Assembly: GCA_902610995.1 (NCBI GenBank)
Contig: CACLXU010000005.1
Location: 1 to 55,173 of the forward strand
Direction of reading: 5' to 3'
DNA length: 55,173 bases
Source: an uncultured SAR86 cluster bacterium
Lineage (GTDB): Bacteria; Pseudomonadota; Gammaproteobacteria; Magnimaribacterales; TMED112
The notes under the pieces were generated by a model. The model was not told the origin of the DNA. It saw only the letters and a program-made list of their open reading frames with translations, and searched no databases. The number at the start of each line of letters is the position of its first letter. Position 1 is the stretch's first letter. A program made the position numbers and the translations under genes. Below, piece by piece: positions 49,260-55,173 of this stretch.

Positions 49260-51434
49260 GTGCTCTTTAGGAAATTTGTCAGTGCCTTTGCGGTAATAGT
49301 GCTTACCGCTTGTGGTGGCGGTGGCGGTGGCGGTGATGCCTCTACTCCTGCAGCTCCACCAATCCCTACACCTCCTCCAGCACCTCAAGACTACAATGTG
49401 AATTTTTATTACGGAGATAGAATAGATTATTTTAAAGCTTGTATTGATTTGAATTTAAATGATCGTTGTGATGAAGGCGAAATAAGTACTGACACTTTTG
49501 AGAATCCAGAATATAACAATCATTCCTTCAAGCTCACCACATCAGATGTAAATCTTCAAAATTTTTTAGAGCAACACAAAAGGCCATATTTAATAGAAGT
49601 TGGCGAATATGAATATGATGTAGTTAAAAACAGACATCCAGGACATCTTTATCTCCGGGAATTGGGAATTTCTGAAGAGGTAAATATGAACACATTTACT
49701 ACTGCTATAACTCCAACTATTTCATGGATACAAACTCCTTGGTGGTTCTTTGGAGGTAATGATAATGGGTTAACCGAACTATTAGAACATGAAATGTACT
49801 CATTATTGTCATCTAGGCTTGAAACAGTGAACAGTTTAGAAGGTATCACTAATGAACAATTTTTTGCTGGTGTTTGTGATGTTGGGGAGGAGTCTTGCAG
49901 CGGGTATCAAACAATATATTCAGATACAAGAGATAATAAGTTGGCATATTACTTTAATACTTTAGGAGGCTTTAAACAGACAATAAAAAATGATTACCTT
50001 TCTATACTTGCGCAAGAGGGTATGACCTATTTTGGAATAGCAATCGATAGCCTTATACCAAATCTGATTGAGGTAAGATTGAATCATGAAGCAAGAGCTT
50101 TGCGAACATTCCTTTCCGACAGTTATCCTAATGACACAACTGGCAAATATACGAGACTAAGTCAATATGATCCTTTTACCGTTCCAGGGCTACTGCAAGT
50201 TAGGATTTCTTATGAGAATTTGGCTGGAGCGTGGGATGGAAACTACACCGCAAAAGTAAATACGAGAGTAATACAAGGGCCACCAAATGGATTGCAGCCC
50301 ATATCAGCATCAATCCCAGGAAATGGAGTGGAACCGGCAGCGCCCTATGGGTGTGACGTTATCATGCCAGAATCAGGATTCATTGACAGTATATGTGATC
50401 ATGAAGCAAGTGTTTATGGACTTTTTAATTCGGCTGGTATAGCAAGAGAAATTTACAGAATGGATTTTCATCAAGGGAATATTGTTGATTCTTACATTGA
50501 TAACTATTTTTATCGTAATAGTTGGATGGATGAGTTTGGGGATTACGATTACTACTCATACTGCAATAACTATGAGGCAGCTCAAAGGACAAATCTTGAT
50601 GCTCAAAATATTGATATAGGATATAGAAGAATTGAAAGAGCATTCTATGGCAATTGGCAGGATGGCATATGCTATTTCGATCTTTCATATTCAAGTTACT
50701 ATCAATACGGGCTGGCCTCTATTGCAGGCCAGGGAGATTTGTTCATTATATTTAACAGCGACTACGCTGGAGATGAGCCATCCTCAGTAGATGGAGATTA
50801 TTTTGCAGGCCTTGCAACCATAGAGTCTGTAATAGAAGAATTAGGAAATTCAGATGGGCTTGATGCCTCGAGTGAAGGCTTTATTGAGGATATAGAAATT
50901 GATTTAGATTTTGTTGAGACTCTAATAGATAGAGTTTTTCAAGATTCTTATCCAAATGGCAAAGGAGGAGCATATTTTGAGGTTTTATTCTTCCCTGAAG
51001 GTAGTTCTTCATACAATAAATTCTTATTTAATTATGGGGGTGGCAATGATCTTTATTGCAAAAGGGATTATGACAACAAGCATGACCAAGCCTTATTTTT
51101 AGATTCAGATACGTCTGGTGTCATATCTCGCGAAAGGGTTCAAGAAGTTTTTGATCTTTGTATTCCTTATTTAGAATTTGGCTTTACTTTTGATAATCCA
51201 GATAACTCCTCACCTCTTTCACCATTTATGGGAGGCGGAGCTTATACAAATAGCACATCAAACAATAGTCAAGGAATAAGTCTGAAGGGTTTGAGTGCAG
51301 AAGAAAAAATTTCTGTTATTAGAAATATGATTTACCTTGAGAAGAGGCAAAAATTTACGAAAAACACTGAAGATACAATTGAATTCAAAAAAAAAGAAAT
51401 AGGTAATTTTTTTAGACATTCCCACAAAGATTGA
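49260..51434 (+). CDS. Large lipoprotein with Gly/Pro linker and calcium-loop-like motifs
   Basis: 724 residues, GTG start. Signal peptide and lipobox (VIVLTACGGG), then seven Gly and a Pro-rich linker to ~42. The first domain has CIDLNLNDRCDEGEIS, the DxNxNxxxDxGE pattern seen in repeat domains of many gammaproteobacterial surface lipoproteins. FTTAITPTISWI matches their 'ISPLTT' stretch. The middle (~160-580) is unrecognised, rich in Tyr/Asp/Asn. Near the end LDSDTSGVISRERVQEVF is EF-hand-like but imperfect. The C-terminus is basic. Probably surface or periplasm-exposed; function unknown. The gap 49223-49259 shows no clear SD. Confidence 0.8.
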   Translation: MLFRKFVSAFAVIVLTACGGGGGGGDASTPAAPPIPTPPPAPQDYNVNFYYGDRIDYFKACIDLNLNDRCDEGEISTDTFENPEYNNHSFKLTTSDVNLQNFLEQHKRPYLIEVGEYEYDVVKNRHPGHLYLRELGISEEVNMNTFTTAITPTISWIQTPWWFFGGNDNGLTELLEHEMYSLLSSRLETVNSLEGITNEQFFAGVCDVGEESCSGYQTIYSDTRDNKLAYYFNTLGGFKQTIKNDYLSILAQEGMTYFGIAIDSLIPNLIEVRLNHEARALRTFLSDSYPNDTTGKYTRLSQYDPFTVPGLLQVRISYENLAGAWDGNYTAKVNTRVIQGPPNGLQPISASIPGNGVEPAAPYGCDVIMPESGFIDSICDHEASVYGLFNSAGIAREIYRMDFHQGNIVDSYIDNYFYRNSWMDEFGDYDYYSYCNNYEAAQRTNLDAQNIDIGYRRIERAFYGNWQDGICYFDLSYSSYYQYGLASIAGQGDLFIIFNSDYAGDEPSSVDGDYFAGLATIESVIEELGNSDGLDASSEGFIEDIEIDLDFVETLIDRVFQDSYPNGKGGAYFEVLFFPEGSSSYNKFLFNYGGGNDLYCKRDYDNKHDQALFLDSDTSGVISRERVQEVFDLCIPYLEFGFTFDNPDNSSPLSPFMGGGAYTNSTSNNSQGISLKGLSAEEKISVIRNMIYLEKRQKFTKNTEDTIEFKKKEIGNFFRHSHKD

Positions 51435-51469
51435 CCTACAAAAGCAATCTAATTTATGAGTAAATGATT

Positions 51470-51475
51470 TATAAT
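51470..51475 (+). promoter_or_regulatory. -10 box TATAAT of the M28 peptidase operon, 7 bases before the ATG
   Basis: A perfect TATAAT followed by TCTCAAT and the ATG at 51483. There is no clear -35 and no Shine-Dalgarno. Predicted leaderless start. Confidence 0.52.
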
Positions 51476-51482
51476 TCTCAAT

Positions 51483-53096
51483 ATGAACATAAATCAGATT
51501 CTTTCTATTCTTGCCATTTTTTTTCTAATCTCATGTACCAATGAGAATTTATTTGACAAGTACATAAAGCATGTTGAAATCATGTCCTCAGACGATTTTG
51601 AGGGTCGAGCACCAGGCACACCTGGTGGGGAAAAAACCAAAAAATATATAGCTGATCATTATGCCTCTTTGGGACTTTCCAGTTTTGGTGATTCGTATTT
51701 GCTTCCTGTAAATTTAACTGGGCTGACATTGGACGAATCGACCTCCTTTATGGACCTCAAGGTTGGTGGCGAGTCCCTGGATTTAGTTTACAGACGCGAC
51801 ATGGTCTATTGGACTAAAAGACAAGTAACTAATGCCGTTGTCAAAGACAGTGAGCTTGTATTTGTGGGCTATGGCGTTAATGCTCCAGAGTATGGATGGA
51901 ACGATTACAAAGTTGATGTCACAGGCAAAACTGTAGTTATACTCATTAATGATCCTGGCTTTGAACTTCAAGGCGAAGATTTTAATGGTAAGGCAATGAC
52001 TTACTATGGCCGCTGGACGTATAAATTTGAAGAGGCTGCTCGACAAGGAGCCGTTGGTGCCATCATTATTCACGAAACCGCACCTGCTGCTTATGGCTGG
52101 AATGTGGTTGAAACCAGTTGGTCTGGCGAGCAAGTTGATCTTTCTTATGCAAATAAAAATATCAGTCGAGCGCCGCTTGAAGCTTGGGTCACACTGGAGG
52201 TGGGAGAAGCCCTTTTTGCAAGTATTGGGATGAGTTATGACGAAATGAAACAGCAAGCACTTTCAAAAGACTTCATGCCCGTGCCAATTACAAATGCATT
52301 CCTCAGTTCTAACATTGATAATGCCCTGAATTTTTCAGAATCCCATAACGTGGTTGGCTACGTGGAAGGAAGTGAGTCACCCGATGAGTACATTATGATT
52401 ATGGCGCACTGGGATCATCTTGGGATTGACCCAAATCTCGAAGGGGATCAAATTTATAATGGCGCGCTGGACAATGCCACCGGCACAGCAGCTGTCATGC
52501 ATATGGCAGAGGTTTTTTCAGAACGAACTCCAAAAAGATCAATTGTATTTATTGGTCTGACTGCAGAGGAATCGGGATTATTGGGTTCAGCCTACATGGC
52601 GGAAAATATGCCATTTAAACCTAGTCAAACGATTGCTGGCCTCAACATGGATGCCTTGAGTTATGCCGGCAAGGCAAGAGATATTATAATTATTGGATAT
52701 GGAGCTTCAGAGCTTGAGCCAATAATGGAGAAGTATGCGGCTGAAGAGGGCAAATATTTAGCTCCTGATAAAGCACCTGAAAAAGGGTTTTTCTATAGAT
52801 CGGATCATATAAGCTTTGCGAAAAAAGGGATTCCTGTCCTTTATGCAGATCCAGGCATTGATTTGCTTGAAGGTGGTATTGAAAGAGGCATGGAGTTCGC
52901 AAACTACTATACTGCTAATGATTATCATCAAGTTTCAGATGAGATTACGGACAAGTGGGATTACTCAGGCATCGAGCAAGACTTAGGCATCTTTACAAAC
53001 TTTATTGATGATTTAGCAAATTCAGGTGAATATCCAAATTGGTATGAAAGCAATGAGTTTAGAGCAATTAGAGATAAATCTTTGAGCAATAAATAG
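51483..53096 (+). CDS. M28-family zinc aminopeptidase, lipoprotein, with PA domain
   Basis: 537 residues. Lipobox in FFLISCTNEN, then DDFEGRAPGTPGGEKTKKYI, the usual M28 start. A protease-associated insert (~130-240, ELVFVGYGVNAPEYGWNDYK, VGAIIIHE) precedes the metal site: IMAHWDHLG (His, Asp), NGALDNATGTAAVMHMAEVF (bridging Asp), GLTAEESGLLGSAYMA (Glu-Glu), LNMDAL and FFYRSDHISFAKKGIPVLY (last His). All ligands look present. It probably acts on peptides at the envelope. It is followed after 5 bases by the ALDH gene, and its base composition is richer in G+C than the core genes. Confidence 0.94.
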   Translation: MNINQILSILAIFFLISCTNENLFDKYIKHVEIMSSDDFEGRAPGTPGGEKTKKYIADHYASLGLSSFGDSYLLPVNLTGLTLDESTSFMDLKVGGESLDLVYRRDMVYWTKRQVTNAVVKDSELVFVGYGVNAPEYGWNDYKVDVTGKTVVILINDPGFELQGEDFNGKAMTYYGRWTYKFEEAARQGAVGAIIIHETAPAAYGWNVVETSWSGEQVDLSYANKNISRAPLEAWVTLEVGEALFASIGMSYDEMKQQALSKDFMPVPITNAFLSSNIDNALNFSESHNVVGYVEGSESPDEYIMIMAHWDHLGIDPNLEGDQIYNGALDNATGTAAVMHMAEVFSERTPKRSIVFIGLTAEESGLLGSAYMAENMPFKPSQTIAGLNMDALSYAGKARDIIIIGYGASELEPIMEKYAAEEGKYLAPDKAPEKGFFYRSDHISFAKKGIPVLYADPGIDLLEGGIERGMEFANYYTANDYHQVSDEITDKWDYSGIEQDLGIFTNFIDDLANSGEYPNWYESNEFRAIRDKSLSNK

Positions 53097-53101
53097 ATCT
53101 G

Positions 53102-54448
53102 ATGAGCGTAATAGATAAGTCAGTAAGTATTCAAGCAAAATGGCGCGTATTGCCGGCGCCTGTTCGAGGTGAGTTGATCCGCCAATTTGGTGAAGCTTTA
53201 CGTTCACGTAAAGATGAAGTTGCTAAGCAGGTAACACTGGAAGCAAAAAAAATAATTTCAGAGGGCGAAGGCGAAGTCCAAGAAATCATAGACATGTGCG
53301 ACTTTGCAACCGGTTTATCCCGACAGCTCTATGGTCTTACCATGCCAAGCGAACGACCAGATCACAGGTTGCAAGAAATTTGGCAACCGCTCGGAGTGGT
53401 CGGATGTGTTACGGCCTTCAATTTTCCGGTGGCAGTATTTGGTTGGAACTTTTGTTTAGCAGCAGTTTGTGGAAACAGTATTATTTGGAAACCAAGCCCA
53501 CACACTGAAGGTTGCGCCAAACTCATGAAAGAGATTTGGGACAGTGTTGCACCTGAGTTTTCTGACTTAGTGCTCATAGAATATGGCGGTAATGATGCTG
53601 CCGTAAGTCTAGCTAAAAACGAGAAAATCGCTCTGTTCTCTGCGACTGGGAGTTGTGAAATGGGTAAGGCATTAGCCCCCATTGTTGCACAGCGTCTAGG
53701 TCGGAATCTGCTGGAGCTGGGTGGTAATAATGCAGGCATCATTTGCCCATCAGCAGATATGAAATTAGCAGTTAAAGGGGTAACGTTCTCAGCGGCAGGC
53801 ACGACTGGCCAAAGGTGTACATCTTTAAGACGATTATTTGTTCATGAAGATATTTACGATAATTTTTTAACTGACCTTAAATCTTCTTTTGACAGTTTAG
53901 TGATTGGTGATCCATTCGATAGAAAAACTCAAGTGGGACCCCTAATCTCGGAGAATAGTTTTGAGCAAATGCAGGCAAAATTAGAAGCATGTAAACAAAA
54001 ATCTTTAAGTGTTTATGGTGGTGAGCGAATTGATAGAGAGGGTGTTTTTGTAAAACCAGCAATCGTTGAAACAAATGATCACATTGAAGAAATGAACGAA
54101 GAAACCTTTGCTCCTATTTTATACGTCATGAAGTACACAAACCTCAAAGATGCTATCGCTTTACAAAACTCAGTTAAACAAGGACTCAGCAGCTGCATTT
54201 TTACAAATGACTTTAGAGAATCTGAATTATTTTTGAGCTCTGAGGGTTCAGACTGCGGCATTGCTAATGTAAATATTGGTACAAGTGGAGCCGAGATTGG
54301 AGGAGCATTTGGTGGTGAAAAAGATACAGGAGGCGGCAGAGAATCTGGCAGCGATTCATGGAAAGCTTATATGAGAAGAGTGACGGCAACGGTGAACTTT
54401 GGGAGTGAACTACCTCTAGCGCAAGGAGTTGAGTTTGATGAAAAATAA
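53102..54448 (+). CDS. amaB: ALDH7-type (alpha-aminoadipic semialdehyde) dehydrogenase, N-terminally truncated
   Basis: NAD-dependent aldehyde dehydrogenase close to the ALDH7A1/AmaB group, which oxidises aminoadipic semialdehyde (piperideine-6-carboxylate) to aminoadipate. Seen: PAPVRGELIRQFG, SEGEGEVQEIIDMCDFATGLSR, TAFNFPVAVFGWN (N107), LLELGGNNAG (E205), TTGQRCTSLRRLFVHE (catalytic C239) and SGAEIGGAFGGEKDTGGGRESGS, diagnostic of ALDH7. Length 448 compares with about 500: roughly 55 residues before the first conserved Trp are missing, and an in-frame stop at 53090-53092 excludes an upstream start. The missing part includes early strands of the coenzyme domain, so activity is uncertain. 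It overlaps the next gene by 11 bases. Confidence 0.9.
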   Translation: MSVIDKSVSIQAKWRVLPAPVRGELIRQFGEALRSRKDEVAKQVTLEAKKIISEGEGEVQEIIDMCDFATGLSRQLYGLTMPSERPDHRLQEIWQPLGVVGCVTAFNFPVAVFGWNFCLAAVCGNSIIWKPSPHTEGCAKLMKEIWDSVAPEFSDLVLIEYGGNDAAVSLAKNEKIALFSATGSCEMGKALAPIVAQRLGRNLLELGGNNAGIICPSADMKLAVKGVTFSAAGTTGQRCTSLRRLFVHEDIYDNFLTDLKSSFDSLVIGDPFDRKTQVGPLISENSFEQMQAKLEACKQKSLSVYGGERIDREGVFVKPAIVETNDHIEEMNEETFAPILYVMKYTNLKDAIALQNSVKQGLSSCIFTNDFRESELFLSSEGSDCGIANVNIGTSGAEIGGAFGGEKDTGGGRESGSDSWKAYMRRVTATVNFGSELPLAQGVEFDEK

Positions 54449-55173
54449 GATTGGTATTATTGGCAGTGGCAATATTGGTTGGGCAATCAAGAAGCTGTTA
54501 AAAGACACTTATGATTTAAAGATTGGCGACCTTAAAGATGGGTTGGATGCAACCTCTGAAGAGCAAGTCAAAAAATTTCTTGAAGGGTCTGAAGCAGTGA
54601 TATCTGCTGGCCCCTATGCTGTGAACAAAACTATTGCAAAGGTTGCGGCCGATACTGGTATTGGCTACTTTGATTTAACAGAAGATGTAGCCACCACCGA
54701 ATATGTAAAAACTCTAAAATCCACTTCTGCATTGATTCCACAATGCGGGTTGGCCCCAGGGGCGATCAATATATGCGCAGCACACCTTATGAAAGAATTT
54801 GATGAAGTAGATGAAGTGCTTATGAGAGTAGGAGCGCTTCCAAAATATACAACTAACGAGATGAGTTATTACTTGAGTTGGTCAACCAATGGGCTTATCA
54901 ACGAATACTGCAATCCTGCTGATGTCATCTATGAAGGTGAGAAAGCAAAAGTTATGCCTTTAGAGGGAATGAAAAAATTAATTATTGAGGGCAAGAGTTA
55001 TGAGGCATTTAACACTTCAGGAGGATGCGCCACTATGTGCGACACTTATGCAGGCAAAGTGCAAAATCTCACCTATAAAACGATTCGTTATCCTGGTCAT
55101 CAGGCTCATATGAAGTTTCTATTCAATGATTTACATCTTAAGAAAAATCGAGAAGTTTTAGAAAATCTGTTCG
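54438..55173 (+). CDS. Saccharopine/lysine dehydrogenase family protein (cut by window edge)
   Basis: 245 codons visible, not ending in the window. The N-terminal Rossmann loop GIIGSGNIGWAI, then AVISAGPYAVNKTIAKVAADTG, YFDLTEDVATT, PQCGLAPGAINICAAHLM (the GLAPG motif of this family), and NTSGGCATMCDTYAGKVQNLTYKTIRYPGHQAHM near the edge. This pattern is found in saccharopine dehydrogenases paired with ALDH7 and in lysine 6-dehydrogenases; both make aminoadipic semialdehyde, the substrate of the preceding enzyme. The ATG lies in the last codons of the ALDH gene. Which of the two reactions it performs cannot be told. Confidence 0.88.
   Translation, partial: MKNKIGIIGSGNIGWAIKKLLKDTYDLKIGDLKDGLDATSEEQVKKFLEGSEAVISAGPYAVNKTIAKVAADTGIGYFDLTEDVATTEYVKTLKSTSALIPQCGLAPGAINICAAHLMKEFDEVDEVLMRVGALPKYTTNEMSYYLSWSTNGLINEYCNPADVIYEGEKAKVMPLEGMKKLIIEGKSYEAFNTSGGCATMCDTYAGKVQNLTYKTIRYPGHQAHMKFLFNDLHLKKNREVLENLF

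Noticed and set aside
53041-53101. Frameshift hiding the missing ALDH N-terminus in the M28 3' end
   Set aside because: The other frames of this stretch do not encode the ALDH7 N-terminal motifs, and the M28 C-terminus reads as complete.

Overview
The window is a dense, AT-rich chromosomal segment (two sampled lines give about 33% G+C in the core and 43-47% near the right end). Gene content and order (fis-purH, dnaG-rpoD, leuS-lptE-holA, aroQ-accB-accC, bamD, lptE, mltB, rho, a complete rrn operon) fit a streamlined marine gammaproteobacterium. A SAR86-type organism is my best guess, but it rests on gene order and composition and is not proven. Genes overlap or abut almost everywhere. Apart from the rRNA operon there is no non-coding stretch above about 200 bases, and I see no insertion sequences, phage genes or CRISPR.

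Layout. 1-2.3 kb: purH (cut by the left edge) and fis face left and rsmE faces right across a tiny shared promoter. 2.3-7.2 kb: gshB-ruvX-dnaG-rpoD, without the usual rpsU. 7.3-15.3 kb: a signalling island with a PiT phosphate transporter, a small membrane protein, an EAL phosphodiesterase, a DHp-REC-GGDEF cyclase that has a phospho-acceptor histidine but no kinase ATPase domain, a DivK-like receiver, and facing them a hybrid histidine kinase with two receivers behind a periplasmic TonB-C-terminal-like protein. 15.4-24.7 kb: tRNA-Ile2(CAU), DUF2147, katG, coaD, mutM, a TolC-family channel, thiD, DUF2244, PPi-type phosphofructokinase and mpl. 24.7-34.2 kb: rsfS-rlmH-mrdA-rodA-mltB-dacA (elongasome and peptidoglycan) converging on holA-lptE-leuS. 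34.2-39.2 kb: accC-accB-aroQ leftward, then hemB-trxA and rho rightward. 39.2-43.8 kb: bamD-(zinc-ribbon membrane protein)-rsmD-hemC-hemD leftward and rluD-pgeF rightward. 43.9-48.5 kb: one rrn operon (16S-23S-5S) with a tRNA-free spacer. 48.6-55.2 kb: an accessory tail with a secreted protein of unknown function, a large lipoprotein, an M28 peptidase lipoprotein, an N-terminally truncated ALDH7-type dehydrogenase and a saccharopine/lysine dehydrogenase family protein (cut by the right edge). The last three probably form a peptide/lysine-use unit with a higher G+C content.

The most striking pattern is at transcription-unit starts. Many first genes have a sigma70 -10 box that ends about 5-8 bases before a start codon already fixed by protein homology (clearest: TATAAT-N7-ATG at the TonB-like gene, rsfS and the M28 peptidase; TAAAAT-N7-ATG at aroQ with a good -35; TAAGAT-N7-ATG at pfp). 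This predicts leaderless mRNAs. Several genes inside operons, and a few leadered first genes, carry ordinary Shine-Dalgarno sites, and the 16S 3' end keeps its anti-SD. Six convergent pairs overlap or nearly touch at their stop codons, with no room for intrinsic terminators. The few visible terminators lie around the rrn operon and the secreted-protein gene. A second notable system is the phosphate-transporter/c-di-GMP/phosphorelay island, where the cyclase may take phosphate through a DHp domain resembling that of the neighbouring hybrid kinase.
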